Positions 24,741 through 38,541 of a stretch of 64,000 nt of DNA are shown here, piece by piece. Each line of letters opens with the position of its first letter. The stretch's first letter is position 1. Below the pieces are notes generated by a model. It ran no database searches. It saw only the letters and a list, made by a program, of their open reading frames with translations, and was not told where the DNA came from. Source of the DNA: Zea mays (Eukaryota; Streptophyta; Magnoliopsida; Poales; Poaceae). The stretch is taken from assembly GCF_902167145.1 (NCBI RefSeq), contig NW_023367190.1:1-64000 (forward strand), written 5' to 3'. The position numbers and the translations under genes are program-made.

Positions 24741-27700
24741 TGGTATTTACCAATTTTAGACTAAGCATAAATTCATTTTGAAAGAAAAGGCAAATCCCCA
24801 GAAATAAAGGATTTTTACTACGTTACCCTCAACTCAAAAAGTACTCCGGCAGCGTGAGTGAGTACAGGCTCATATTCCTATTTATTTTCTGACAAGGGAG
24901 GGATGCGTAGGATTTCTTACAAGAGAGATCGAAGATAGGGAGGTACTCAATATAATGTGTACTCTTTCAACTGAAGATGACGATTGAACTTTGGTACCGC
25001 AGCAAATGATCAAATGGACCGTGGGTACTAAACTAAACTAAGAGTAGTAACAACTATTCCTTCGCAACTTCGCCCTTCGCACTTACCTTTCGTCCGGTAC
25101 GTTGTTCAAATGTTTTTCTGGGATTATGTTGGTGATCTTGAAGGGTTGTGGAGTATGCATGGGGGCAGTCTGTTGGTGACAACCTGTTGAACTCAGTTTA
25201 TGCTATGGGTAAGTGTGTGCAAGACTTTATGGCGGATGAGAAGATTCACAAGCCTACGCTGCTTGGGCCGCATTTTGCTTTGCTGGTAAGAAAATGCAGT
25301 AAGTTTGTTTTTTTCCGTCCTGTATTGTTGGTGGGTGATTACAGTATGGCTTTAACTACTAATGTTTGCAATCAAAAGGTTTGGCTGTATGAGCATACTC
25401 AAGTGGTAAGTCTACGACTTGGTTGGTATCTGTTTCCTCGATTTAGAAACAGGAAGCTTGAGAACCAGGAGTGAGTTCGTCCCAAGGGTGGGTTCGTGAG
25501 ATGGATAATGATAGGTTTATCATGCAGCCTTTGTATACGCTGCTGACAGACAGACGAAGAAGCTTTTTTGATGTATAGCAACGTGCGTGAGCCGTGCTAA
25601 GCAATCATATTAATATCCTTCGCTACTTATTTTGGATGCTGGTGGCTTGGCTTATTAACTGCTCTAAACCTTGCAATGATCATGGAGGGCGCGTTTGCAC
25701 TCGTATATTTTATCGGGTCTGGCACTCGTATATTTGCATATTCCCGTTCTCGTCCTATAGCCTATAGCGGATCACCTTACCTCAAATAAGAAAGAACTAA
25801 CTGGCTAACCCTCGCACTCCAATAGCCTGCCTCCAAAGCAAGAAACCCATCTATAAGTCTATAAGAGAGCCCTGGCACTATAGACCCGCAAAAGGGTTGA
25901 TCGATCAACATGCCAAGAAACTAGATCTGCTGTTCCACACTTTGTCTTTTATTTGACGTATTCGACCTGGCGCCCCAAACAGAAGGCAGATACTGGCAGA
26001 TCTACTCCTTTCCTATACTATACTATACCGCCCCGATACCCAGTTTCCTTGGGTAAGAACAGAGATGAAGTCCGTCCCTTAGCCTAGTCTATATCCACTA
26101 ATGTTGTTGTTTTATAGAGGAAGACTGTCTTCTCGGGGAAGACAGGCTTTCGAGGACAAAAGGAAAGATACATGAAAAAATCCCAACTTAAAGTAGTGGA
26201 ATTGCCAAGCCTATCGGGTAAGCGAACTGTCTAAGACTGGCGAAGGGAAAGGACTGGTAGGAAACCCAAACTCGGATAGTTGGGGAAAGGAATGCAAGTA
26301 TGCCAATGATAAAGAGTAACCATCACGCACTTTTCCAGTAGGAATACAGGCATTTCGACCTATCTTTTTTTACTTTGTTAGGGACTCATTCTTTCTAGCG
26401 TACAGTGGCACTTGTCACCAGCTCTGCAACTCGTACAGCTATTTCTTCCTCCTTTTAACCTACAACAGCGCTATACCTACTATTCTCTGGCCTTATCTTT
26501 CAAGAATGTGCTTGCGCCAGTTGATCTTTCGGGTATGAAGCCTAGACAAGTAGAAGGGGAGAGAGTAGCGAGTTGACGAGCGAGTGCTCTGCTCTATCAT
26601 TTATTACAAGAAAAGTCAAGCTTGAAAACTGCTTCTTCTCAACCAGGATACGAGCCAATCCCTAGCCTAGAAGCGAGGAGAGAGGGTATTTCAAATTCAC
26701 AAAGCCAAACTGACAAGCGAGAGCCGGTGAGTAAGGTGGAGGCAGAAAGGAAGTTGTATGAATCTCTTTTTCCCGGAAAAGTATACTTGTGAGGAAATCA
26801 AAACCAAGAGGGCGGCATCGCTTCGCGCCTTGTTTTTCTGGTAAGGAAAGTCCTATCCTAGCAATAAGTGATGAAAGTAGTACCCAAGCCATTCGTTGGT
26901 CTTTGACCCCTGTAATAATGGTTGTCCCGAGCTGTATGAAAAAAATCGCTATCCTTCCGCCAACCTAAATGAATGGAAAACTTACTATCTCTATCTATAT
27001 CTCTTTATTCAAGTACCGATCTTATTTCCCGGCTCCAAAGAGCATATTTTAATATTCAAAATAGAAGAGAGAGAAAACAAAAAAAACAGGAATTGCGCTA
27101 TCGAGTTCACTGCTTTAGAGAGGGTGCGCAGGGTATCGTCCCTATCTCCTCGTGCCCTAGGCTTATGTATGTGAAAAAGCAAACAATGCAATTTTGTGGA
27201 AATTGGATTCTCATCCGTGAGGCCCCAAGTGCTACTTCTCAGGGTAAAGGCAAGACAGCTTGAAAGGTGGAAGCTCTCTATAGTGTCAGTGCGAGTGGAA
27301 TAGGTTCGATCGATATTACTTCGGCGTCGGCGGGTACGGTAGTATTGTTTGATCCGTTGAGGAGGATTTTCTTTTCGCTAACTCAAAAGTCTTTTTCTTC
27401 TATCAAGCAATGTCTCAGTTCCTTTGATTGAACACGTGGATGGAGTAGTTCACTCTGGTTTGAGAAATAGTGTTAGGGCATTTAATTTAGTACCAGAACT
27501 TCAGAACTGGGGGAAGACCTTATATTAATATTAGTAGTAAGGACTATCAACGCGAGTACATGCACATTAATAACATAGGTTAACATTCAATTCAAGAAAG
27601 TGAGATGAGTTACTTTATGTTGGAAAGGAGTAAAAGTAAGAGAAACATGCATACATTAGTAAGAAAAAAAGGACATCGATATATGGGTAACATAGGCCTC

Positions 27701-30700
27701 CTCCCGTTCATTAGTCTTGGGTGGGATGCTAGTGGGGGCTGAGCATAAAGCCAGGCTCTTTGTCTTCACTTCCTATCCGTTTTATACTGTACGAGCCGAG
27801 CTTTACGTCCTACTAATTTAGTCTTTTCCGATCAGATGCTATTCCGACTTCCCATTTTTCTACTTTTCTGTTGCTATATGCGTAATTCAGGCTCTCTTTA
27901 TGCCCATGCATGCATACACAAAGCAAAGATGACTTGAAGATGCCTTACCAAGAAACTGGAATCTCTAATCCCTCTTTGGAATACTCATACTTCCTTCTAC
28001 AAGGAAGAAACTGAGCAGCAGAGATTTTGGCAATAGCAAATCAAATGTCATTTATCCTGCTAAGGTACTTTACTTTCCCTTGACTTTGATTGACTTTCCT
28101 TTCCAAAGCTATGATCAAGGAAGCAGGCCAGGAATGCTCTTATGAGAAATGGAGAAGCAGGAATGGTATTCCCAAGCAAAGATAGAAAGAAGCCTTGCCT
28201 TCCCTTAGACCTGGAGACATATCCACCAAGAAACCAGAGAAAGCTATGAATGAAACTTCACTTAACTTATAGTGCTTCGTACGCGTTCATTACATGAGAT
28301 CTGTTTGCCTGTAGTGTAGTACATCCCTCCAGTATTCGAATGAGCTTGATTTCTCGAATTGGTACAATGCTCTTCTTGTCTCTTCTTCTAAAGAGTGAGA
28401 GTGCTGGAGTGGCGTGTCTCTCTAGTAAGGTACAACTATACCGGAGCTGATATCTCTTCCGCGGGTGATTCTCCGGTAGAGAAGGCAGTGCTTAATACCG
28501 GTAGTTCGACCTTTCCCAACGGATGCGATCCAGACCCTTTCTTGGAAAACCACGGCCTGTTGCTAAGAAGGAAAACGAGTCCTCTCCTGTTGCTCAAGCC
28601 CAAGAAGTATCTGACCCTTGGGAGGCAAAGCACTAGAGAACAGAGATCATAGGGGAGGAGCTATCCCCGAGCTCCGGACCAGAACCAGTTTCTCCAACCT
28701 GGCCTGCTTCCTTTCCTTTAGCCTTGCTTTTCTTCTGATTCAGTCCAAAGATAGAGACAAAAGAAAGGTAATTATTGAATCGGACTTGGCTTCTTTTTCG
28801 GCATGGGCAAAGGTTTGGCAATTCCACCATTAGCAAAGGTTTAATCGGTTGACGGTATCCTTGGGGAAAGGCACCTGCTTTTAGCAATGGTTGTTATTGG
28901 CAAAAGGAACACTTTACTCGGCTTGTAGAAAACTCTGGACTAGGCTGAAGCAATTAGTCTCCCGTGTCAACTACTCATTTCTGTTTATCGATTTTCTATG
29001 CTTTCGTTCCTCTCTTCCCCGAAGAAAGTATTCCTCGCCTCGCATAGAAGTCAGTGAATTGATGCTCCAATACGGATAGAAGTTAGTTCTTCCTCAGGTA
29101 AGAGATCTGAATCATGCCAAAATGATGGTGCAGTTCATTCCAATCCCAATGCGTCTGTTCGCCTAGCCTACTACCCCTAGCCTTTATCCTACTATCCTCG
29201 TAACTAACTGTAGTTCATCCATCGATATCCATTCCTCGGCATCCGTTAAAGGGTACCTTTATCCCGTTAAAAGGTTTCGGCTCGGCTTTAGGGTGGGTTT
29301 CTCTTTTAAACCAGCCTAATCGAATCCAGGAGTAAGGAATATACAATTGGATGCTTTCCCCCTCCATACCGGGTAATGATTGGTATGGCAAGGCTATCCC
29401 CATGATCAGTTATCCCAACCGAATCATCCCCTAGCGCGATTCCTATCCTAAGCATTCGTTCCTACGAGCCAGAGCAGCATCCTTTCCTTGAATTGACGTA
29501 TATGAGCGTTGTTATCAGGTACGCCAATATGAGATTTTCCGGACTGACTCTTTCCTTTGTTCATAGATCGATCTAATTACGTATATACAGGCTCCGCACC
29601 TAGAGGCTCACCTTCTTTCGCCAATAATAACGCTAGAGAACGTAGTGAGCGCTAGAGTAGAGATATTCCTTTTCATCTGAGGTTTATTCCTTCCTATTCC
29701 TTTTACGAGCGCAATACTAATCGAATCCAGTCCCATGTCTCCGGTTCTGCTCCTATCCCTCTAACAAAGGCAAAGGGGCACGGTACCAATGCTAGGCTCT
29801 CCTTTTAACAAAGTTAGGATCATTCTCATATATGGGCAAAAGTAGTAAACCCGATTTCCCTTCGGAAAGTAGATGATGGATTTTAAAAAGTTGATCTCAT
29901 ATAGCGGGGAAATCAATGAATAGCATTTTCACTAAGCTTTGGAAAAGGAAGTGGGTCACCCATTGCAAAAAAGTTAGGAACACATATAGGCGAAAGTACT
30001 ACTTTTTAATTCAACTATAACTGAGCGGAACCTTCCTTTTGGGGCAAGGCACGGCAACAACGGAAAGGTTAACCAGGATAAAACAAACCTAGTACTACGC
30101 CCTCCAAACAGATCGTATCCTCGGCTATTTCATTAGAAATATAAAAAGCATATTTCCCTGGCGTCAACCCCGGAGGGTGTAGAAACCATTTCTTTTCCTT
30201 TGCTACTAGATACGATGCTTTTCGTGTAGGCTACGCTTTTCGCAAGTATTGTTTATTTGTTCCGAATAGAGTATGCCTTGGTTTAAGAGAGGAGGCATCT
30301 GGATAGCTAGGGATATTGACACGGATAAGCTCTTAGGCAAAGCAAGGCATCTGCCAACTTGTATGCATCACCCTGTGCTTTTGCACATCAATGGAAAAGA
30401 TAGGAACAGCGAATCCTTGTAGGAGACGGGTTGGTTTACCGGTGCAGTTCATATGCTTCCTTGCGCTAGAAACCAATACGCACGTACGAGGCCTACGATT
30501 CTCTAGTTGTATTGGCAAGGAAAGAAGATGCTATGGGAATGTTTGGAATGAAATAGCTTAGGAAAGGCAGGATCTGCTGATGAAAGTGGGCCGGAGCCAG
30601 AACTAGGATAGGGATCAGATTGGGAGCAGGTTAGATGCAACCGCCGGGAGGACAATCCGACTTCGAAGTACGAGCAGGGATATTCGATAAAAGGAATTCC

Positions 30701-33700
30701 AATCGGAATAAAGGGTGAATTCGATTAGTTGAACAGGCAGCAGATGAAGTGATGGGAGCTAGCTCACTTCCTTCAATGAACGGATTTGCCTTGATTTGAG
30801 ATTTCTAATTGAATCAAACTCTCGCCCTTTTGAGATTGAGTTACTTCCTTGCCTGGGCTAGTCGTAATCCCTTCTTCTGTACAAGATGGTTAGAGCTAAC
30901 CCCAGTACTACTCCTTTGGCTGCAGAGTACCACCTCTTCCTCAACTGGATCTGGTATTCTTCCTCGAACCAGTGCTTCCTCGGAGGATGGTTCTACTTAC
31001 TGTCCCCTCTACTTTAGGTTTGGAGTTCAGCTACACCTTTTGGCTTTGCATGAATGCCATTTTCCTCTGTGTCTCTTTCCTGCGGGTGCTTGGTCTTTTG
31101 CTAAACTTGTTATTTGGCTCTCTTCTTTGTCCCTAGTTCCTGTTTCATGCCGAGTTTCTATAACAGTACCTGCATCCTGCCTTTTAGCTTATCCGTGGAC
31201 CAGTGCTCTTTCTTTCCGCTTTGAACGGACGCCTACAACTAGATAATTTGTCGGATGACAATACAATACTACAAGCAGGAGGGGACACAAATCCTTTAGA
31301 TTTCGCTAGTGCAACGCTCGTATTGACCTTTAGCTCGTGGGAATCAATCGTAGTTTTGATTTCATATCCTACGTAGTATTTGCGTGGGCCTCGCTCGTAT
31401 GCAAGGAATAGGTTTAGGAACAGGGCTAGCGAAGGAAGGGACCAAGGAAGGAATTCGTAGCCCAGAACCTTAAGCAGGAGCTCATAACTACTACGAATGG
31501 AAAGATTCCAGCTATTGAAGCTTAAAATAAAAGAACAGAAGAAAAAGATAGAGAGGTTCAAGTTGATGGAATCCAAATCTTATGCTGATTCCAGTGATGA
31601 TGACATATTTGCACATATATCATATTCCACTTGATCGATATACCAATTCCTGAAAAAAGAAGAAGATAGTGTTGTGTTAACCAGTTGGAATGTCATGAAA
31701 GCACTTACTTCCGAGACAGCCTGTCCTCGGCTATTTCATTATCAAAAGGAAGTATTGGCAAGGCTGTAACATTACATGCAGGTCCTAGCCTACGTTCGTT
31801 GGTTCAGATCTACTCCTAGCAGTGAGAGCCGGATATGAATACTAATTTGTAGGCTACTTCGCAATGAACACCAGAGCTATATGTTTGTTTATTCACCTAG
31901 TTCCTATGTCCGCCTTTTCCGCGCCCGCTCTATCTCTAGATATATCTCTTTATAATCCATCTCAGATAAGTAATGGTAGTCTTGATCATCCCTATCATCT
32001 TCCTCTTCCCAGCCGTCTACGCGAAAACCAAAGAGAATCAGAGAGCCGAAGGACCTCAAACAAATAGCTGGTTGCGTTAAAGAGGCGTGGATACTTGCAG
32101 GAGATTGGAACACGTATGCCGATCCGACCGAGGCAGTCCAGGCAAATGCATGAAGTTGAAAAACAGGATCGACGAATGTAAGCTTCTCGACACACCACCC
32201 AGCCTATGAAATCCCTACCTACCATTCCAAGACCCAAGTCTGTAATTCCTACTGCCGTGCTCCATTCGGAAAACAGGCCTTAGAACGCTAGTTACTCGAC
32301 TGTGCCTTCAAGGAAGGTCTGGAACCTGAGAGGTGAGTTCTGAGAAGCCAACCGCATTCATTGGTTTTGAAAAAGAAGAAAGAAAGTAAAAAAGGCTTAA
32401 TTACTAAATATGGCTATCTTTAACTACACCACTTTTTCCAACGTTGCTTTCCCTAGGACTTCGTTATTCGCAATTAGGAAGGGTGTAGATGTACGCAGCT
32501 TCTCCTCATGTTGTTGGCCGGAGTAAGGAAGAAAGCGTAGTAGTACAATGCTGAACATTCCGGAGCAATGGAAGTTTATCTTGCCGCTGTGTAAAGTGTC
32601 GCATTCCCCTATTCTTCGTCCGATGCCGAAGCATCTCCCTCTTATTAGGGTAGGACCCCTGAAGAAATTTCCAGAGATATACGAGAAGGCGCGAAGCGTG
32701 GATGGAGTTTGCTTAGGGGAAAAGCAGTCCAACTATGGGCTCATACTAGTTTGGCATTAACATGCTTGGTATTGGCATCCCCCTGAAAGAAGGCTAGGCT
32801 TATTCACCTACCTCTTCTTGCTGGAACGTGAGCTATTGCTTTGGTCAACAACCAACGCTTGGAAAGTAATAGTTCTAAGAAAGAGCAAACTGCTAAGCCT
32901 GAGAAGAAGAATCATAAAAAATCATAGAATGCTAACAACCAGCTTCTTCCAGCTTTGTACATCATTTATTGTATCGTTTATGGGTGCTTGTACATCATAA
33001 TATCCTCTTCATATCTTTCCTTTCTCGAGTGAGTGGTGGGATGGATGTCCTACCACGAACGGAAGCTGACAGAGCAATATCTATTCATATGCTTCGTAAT
33101 CCTTGATTTCCCAAAGATAAGATTCCTTGCCAAGCCAAGACTCTTGAGTGGGATATTTCAACTACTTTAAAGCGAGGAGGTGAATGAGCAAGCAAAAGGT
33201 AGGCTAGGCGGTCTCGCCCATCCCATGATTGGTGGACTTCCTGCTATTTCAGAGTAAGCATCAGCATCTCTTCCATCTTGTTCTGGGCCAAGCAAACCAA
33301 CTATTTAGTCCAGGCACTCGTATTGAAATGGAAAACATGCTTCTTTCTGCTATCGACCAATCCGGATCCGAGAATGATCTGCCCCATCGTTATTAGTAAA
33401 TGTGGGGTGTAGTGCTGGAACCTTTAGTTCTGTGGGCGTACAAAGCATGTGGCTTGTTTGACTTGACCTATGGGATGGGGGTACCAATCTTCGTTGCATT
33501 CAGGATTGACCTGAGGAATGGGCCGGAGTATCAGAATAGATGTGCTTCGTGCGACTCGTTTCGACTAGCATGAAATCCGGAATAACAAGAAACCCTTGTG
33601 CAAGTCGATGATTGATTGCTTGAGAAACAGAAGTATGACATCTCTTTTTTCTCGTATTACAACAACTAGGCTATTCGGATTGCTTTGCATGCTATTCTTC

Positions 33701-36700
33701 GAGTCGAAGCTTGTCCCACCTAAGTGCCGTGCTTCATTCTCTGCGGCAAACCTCAAATCACTCAAATAAAAATCATAATAACCGAGGCCCGAGGCTAGTC
33801 TTCATTCTCGTATCCCGAGGCGGCTTTCTCTATCTTTAACCCGAGGCTAGTCTTCCTGGGGAGGAGTTTCTTGCCCGGTTCCTAGCTTTGGCTGGCAGGT
33901 TGAAAGTTGCGTATTCATTCAATAGAAGCAGATCCCTAATCTCGATTAGTAACCTTTGTAGGTCATTGTTCTGTCAGGGTTTCGAGGGATAGGGGCTGGC
34001 CGACCACCGGATCAAGAGAAGCATTAAGGAGAAGCAACTTAGATTGAAGCTTTTCAGGTCGATGACTTTATATCAAAATTTAATATAACTTTTTATGTTC
34101 GTCACATTAGTAGTGACTCACTCCCTTACCCAAGTAAAGTCATGAAATACTTCTCTTTACTAGATCCTGGATCCTGGCTACTCTACTTACTAGAGCTAGA
34201 GCTCTACTCACTTCAGTAAGAACCTTCCTTCCGGTTGTCACATTTCTAGCTAGTGATAAAGATCTCTTTCGAGTTCGGAGCAGGGAGGATAGCGAAGCGA
34301 TTCATACATAGCCTTTCAAGGTAGTGGAACTGGCAAGTGTCTGGATTGGATGGACTTCCATGCTTTGGCGGAACACTTCACTTAATGAGTGATGCCCATT
34401 ATACTACAAACCTTTTTGAGAGAGGACTTTGCCAACTAGGAAGTCTGCTATCCCAACCAATCGACCAGGATCGAGTGCACGAATCGCTTGACCTAGTATG
34501 ATATAAAGTGCCTCCTTCGAGTGCATCTATAGAGCATCCTTTCTGCATCCTGCATCTGCTTCAGGAATGGATCAAACTAGGTTGTCGGCGGAAGTAGTGG
34601 TAGTGGCAAGGTATCCATGGTTTTCGGTGGAAGTAGAGTATCCACTTAATCGTCTCCTGTATCATTCCTTTAGCTTGCGGAGGCCAGGTTGTAAAAACCA
34701 ATTAATTGCTTTAGCAAAGAGTCTGGCTCGACTTCTTACCTTGAAATCTGGAAACTTCCATCTAGATCGTCGTGGCAACTCCACTTCCCCACTCTTTCCG
34801 CTTTGAAGCGTTTCTCTTAAAGACAAATGGGTTCTCTTTCTGTCTTCGTATCCAGAAGCTAGAGATAGGTTCGGTAGTAGGGCATGGTTAAGTCCGTGTC
34901 AGAATGAAGTCAGGGTTTCCGGGTGCCTTGTTGGAATCTTACTCGTAAAAACGAGTGCCTTGTTGGAATCTTGCTCGTCAAACTAGTAATATATCGTATT
35001 TAAACGTATGCGAGGATTGCTTTCTTCTTTCGTTCTCAAACTGATCGAATCAATGGCCAGGATAGGAATGTTCCCTGAGAAGAGGGCAGGGCAGAGAAGA
35101 AGGCCGAGTAGAAATACCTCCGATCTCGATTCCTTTCATGTTTTGGTGCCGCTAGCCATCATTCCTCGTTTCTCGAGAATCTCCGTTGATGTCGTTTCCA
35201 GAGAATGGCTTAAGTGTTGAACTTCTAAAAACCATGGCCTTATCCAAATAAACTGGTGAAAGCACCATCCTTATCTAGAGAAAATAAGTGACTTGATTGA
35301 CCCGTTTCCTTTCTGGGTCTGGTGATGGTTTAGCTTCCGGTGTCCCAGGATGTGGTAGTATTTATTGGTCCCCAACCAACCATGCCTTGCGCCTAACTTG
35401 ACTCTGCAGCCCTTGCTTCAAAGTAGCCAGCCGACGAAACCAATGTTAGAGCCTGTAACTTAGGACAGAACAGCCTTGCCTTTCTTAAACAAAAGAGGGA
35501 ACTGCCTTTCCTTTCTCAAACAAACCTGTACTGGGTGAATGAAAAAAAGGAAATAGCTGGTTACTTTTGAGAGTACAGCTGCCGAAACAGCTTCTTCCTG
35601 TAGGCGTTAGCCGATTTAGTATCAGAGGAGTACCTGTGAAGTAAAACTTTTGTCTGTAGCTCAACAAGTTCCGTTTTCTTGTAATAATAGAAGTTCAGTG
35701 CGGAACAAGATAAGTTTTTCCTTTACAATGTTTTTTATTACCATACTACAGTACAACAGTAAGTTCTTTCTTCTGACCAGAGCCAGCGCTTTAACTAGTT
35801 CTACTCTCCCAGCCAGCTATCCTTCTTCAAACTAGAGAGAGAGCTATCCATATTCCTATTCCTGTGACCTATCCTTATATCTCGAGCACTACTTCTATCA
35901 CCGATTTCTTACTTCTCTCCCAACTTTGCCTAACAACCCGAATCTCTTTCCTGTAGCTAGTCGCTGATAGTCAGTCTATCTCCTTTCCTTGCAAACTCTC
36001 TAAGCTTTAGGTAGTTCGCCGTGCGATGGGCCTGAGGATCTATTCCAAAGGGTGATGGGTCGTGGGTACGACTCTTCAGAAGGCGCTTTTGCCAACCACC
36101 GAGCACCAACAAATGAAGAGAGTTACCACAAGTATGAGACCACTGAAACTACTTCGCCTGCTTTGAATCAGAGCAAACTGCTTTTAAGTATAAGACCACC
36201 AATCTAGTACGCAACCATTGCCTATTATGCCATCCATATTGTTGACTTTCACAGACCCACTATGACTGCCTACGCCCATATAGATAGAGAAAAGTTCACC
36301 TAAGGATAATAAAACGTTTGAGGAAGGTTACCGCTTACGATATACCTATATATAGATAGTGTAGTGTTGTAGTGTGTTAAGTAGATCGGTCCCATATAAA
36401 GTTGCAATGTATCTGCAATGAGTTCATCTACTCCGGGGTGTTCTCCGCACTTCTCAAGAAAGAAATAGTTGGAAATTCCCCGGATCGTCTGCGCTTGGCT
36501 TGGTATTCTTATACTGAATCGCTGTTGGATAAAAGAAAGCATAAAGTTTTTAAGCCTGCGTTCTCGTTGGCGAAACCACTAGGAGGCAACCATGAAAGCG
36601 GTTTCTATGTTTCGATCGAACCAACACAGCTTTACGCTTCTTTCCAACTCTACCCACGCTTCGGGTTCGCACTTACTTTACGCCTTACCGAACTTGGGCT

Positions 36701-36769
36701 TAGTTCAGCCAGCTTCGTAACATGCCTGCTCAAAGTGAGTAGTTGGAAGTTCCTGTAAGCATCTTCCCA
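24741..36769. other. Long spacer with no recognised gene
   Basis: Twelve kilobases without an identifiable gene. The longest frames are 25148-25474 (108 codons), 30809-31246 (145 codons, TTG start), 31184-31576 minus (130 codons) and 36402-36758 (118 codons, TTG start). None has a motif I can place, and most lack ATG. A tandem pair of a 24-nt unit (GTGCCTTGTTGGAATCTT plus RCTCGT) lies at 34923-34946 and 34954-34977. A 37-nt element at 29489-29525 recurs at 36770-36806. The phrase CGGCTATTTCATTA occurs near 30121 and 31728. No RNA genes seen. Confidence 0.5.
29489..29525 (+). repeat. 37-nt dispersed element, copy 1
   Basis: TGAATTGACGTATAT, then AGCGT and GTTATCAGGTACGCC, also at 36770-36806, same orientation, with 2 mismatches in 37. 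It contains CGTAT, the core found in many grass mitochondrial promoters, but no gene follows closely at this copy. Confidence 0.85.
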
Positions 36770-36806
36770 TGAATTGACGTATATAAGCGTAGTTATCAGG
36801 TACGCC
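36770..36806 (+). repeat. 37-nt dispersed element, copy 2, upstream of atp6
   Basis: Second copy of the element at 29489-29525. This one lies about 450 nt upstream of the first ATG of the atp6 leader (37224), a plausible distance for a mitochondrial promoter, but that role is not shown by the sequence alone. Confidence 0.85.
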
Positions 36807-37107
36807 GTGAGCTGGATTCTATCCCGAGGATAGAGATTGATGGGTAATAGTTTTGATAGAAAACTCGTATGTTAAGTTCTCTAGTTGATGTGATGCGGCT
36901 CGATTCATCATTGCTCTCACATCAATGTTTTCGGTTCCCTTTTTACTCTCCCATTTTCATAGAGAAAGATGTTCTGATTCAGTTCTCTCTGAAAAGGAGG
37001 GGCCCTTAGGGACACAGTAGTACCATTTCCATTGTGCGAAAGGTCGTGTCCTGGTAGCCTCTCTGCTGTAGACGGTCTCATTGGTAAATTCTTCCATTTC
37101 TGAAATT

Positions 37108-37196
37108 GTCAAATCGAGATTGTGTGGGTGTTCAGTCTACTCTACCGCTCATGAAAAGATTTCGTTGGGTAGAACCAAGTCTCTTTTGGGAGCAGA
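37108..37196 (+). repeat. atp6-type 5' cassette shared with other loci
   Basis: GTCAAATCGAGATTGTGTGG and GTGTTCAGTCTAC open this block, then TTTCGTTGGGTAGA and CTCTTTTGGGAGCAG. Related pieces occur at 15593-15680 and 15840-15870 (inside the cox2 chimera), 46009-46045, 39454-39478 (before nad6) and weakly near 62113. It appears to be a 5'-leader module spread between genes. Confidence 0.8.
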
Positions 37197-37223
37197 TTGT
37201 ATTTGATTTTATATAGTTACTCC

Positions 37224-38456
37224 ATGATGATGATGACTAGATGGAGTTCCACTGATATGAAGAGAAGAAATAGAATATTGGCTAATATGGTGCCAATTCG
37301 TAATTTAAGTTTACCTGATTATTATGAATATGAAGAAGAATACCCTCCAGTTTCAAGAGAGGCAACCAGAGGGGTCTGTATACTCCTACGAATAGACAGA
37401 TATTTATCTTCAATTGGAAGGAGCATTCAAGACCGTGAGGTTCTACGCGATTTCCGCCAACGGTTACTCTTTCCCCAACGCGAGGCTGGGCACAGCTTTT
37501 CCGAAATATATGATGATATACGAGCGCATGGGGTAGAAGCAAGTCGATTGGGTCAGCCTCTAAGAGATCTGTACGATGAGATGGAAAGGAACGGCGAGAT
37601 AGTAAATAACGGCTCAATCATTATCCCTGGAGGCGGCGGACCAGTAACAGAAAGCCCATTGGATCAATTTGGAATTCACCCAATTCTGGATCTGAATATT
37701 GGCAAGTACTATGTCTCATTCACAAATCTATCCTTGTCTATGCTACTCACTCTCGGTTTGGTCCTACTTCTGGTTTTTGTTGTTACGAAAAAAGGAGGGG
37801 GAAAGTCAGTGCCAAATGCATTTCAATCCTTGGTGGAGCTTATTTATGATTTCGTGCCGAACCTGGTAAACGAACAAATAGGTGGTCTTTCCGGAAATGT
37901 GAAACACAAGTTTTTTCCCTTGCATCTCGGTCACTTTTACTTTTTCGTTATTTCGTAATCCCCAGGGTATGATACCCTTTAGCTTCACAGTGACAAGTCA
38001 TTTTCTCATTACTTTGGCTCTTTCATTTTCCATTTTTATAGGCATTACGATCGTTGGATTTCAAAGACATGGGCTTCATTTTTTTAGCTTCTTATTACCA
38101 GCGGGAGTCCCACTGCCATTAGCACCTTTTTTAGTACTCCTTGAGCTAATCTCTCATTGTTTTCGTGCATTAAGCTCAGGAATACGTTTATTTGCTAATA
38201 TGATGGCCGGTCATAGTTCAGTAAAGATTTTAAGTGGGTTTGCTTGGACTATGCTATTTCTGAATAATATTTTCTATTTCTTAGGAGATCTTGGTCCCTT
38301 ATTTATAGTTCTAGCATTAACCGGTCTGGAATTAGGTGTAGCTATATCACAAGCTCATGTTTCTACGATCTCAATTTGTATTTACTTGAATGATGCTACA
38401 AATCTCCATCAAAATGAGTCATTTCATAATTGCATAAAACGAGGAGCCAATCATAG
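37224..38456 (+). CDS. atp6: atp6, ATP synthase subunit a, with long leader; two single-base frame shifts
   Basis: Subunit a forms the proton half-channels of the F0 sector. From ATG 37581 to the TAG at 38454-38456 the span is 876 nt, exactly the 291 codons plus stop of maize ATP6. Residues SPLDQFGIHP (37651) mark the mature start. Conserved parts include NVKHKFFP, LPLAPFLVLLELI and the proton-channel helix SGIRLFANMMAGHSSVK. The frame slips +1 in TTTTTTCCCTT (37911-37921), giving a false stop at 37956-37958. It slips back at the AAAA run near 38434-38438; the correct ending (TRSQS-stop) is only in frame after restoring that base. The slips cancel in length. Upstream, the same frame is open from ATG 37224, adding a 119-residue leader. 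Either the copy is dead or, more likely, both indels are run-length errors. Confidence 0.88.
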
Positions 38457-38541
38457 AACTACATATGGTCTGATACTACTAACTTCCTTGAAAAGTGGAA
38501 GAGTAGTTATGTAGGCAGTTGCCGTTCCAGAAATGTAGCGG
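38456..38541 (+). repeat. atp6 3' flank, repeated at 63151-63236
   Basis: GAACTACATATGGTCTGATA, then CTTCCTTGAAAAG-GGAAG and TATGTAGGCAGTTGCCGTTC recur at 63151-63236 with a few differences and a 3-nt gap. The second copy lies just behind another ORF that carries an atp6-type segment, so both loci descend from an atp6 neighbourhood. Confidence 0.88.

Noticed and set aside
30809..31576. 145-codon plus and 130-codon minus frames overlapping near 31.2 kb
   Set aside because: The plus frame starts with TTG, no motifs are visible in either, and composition matches surrounding spacer.
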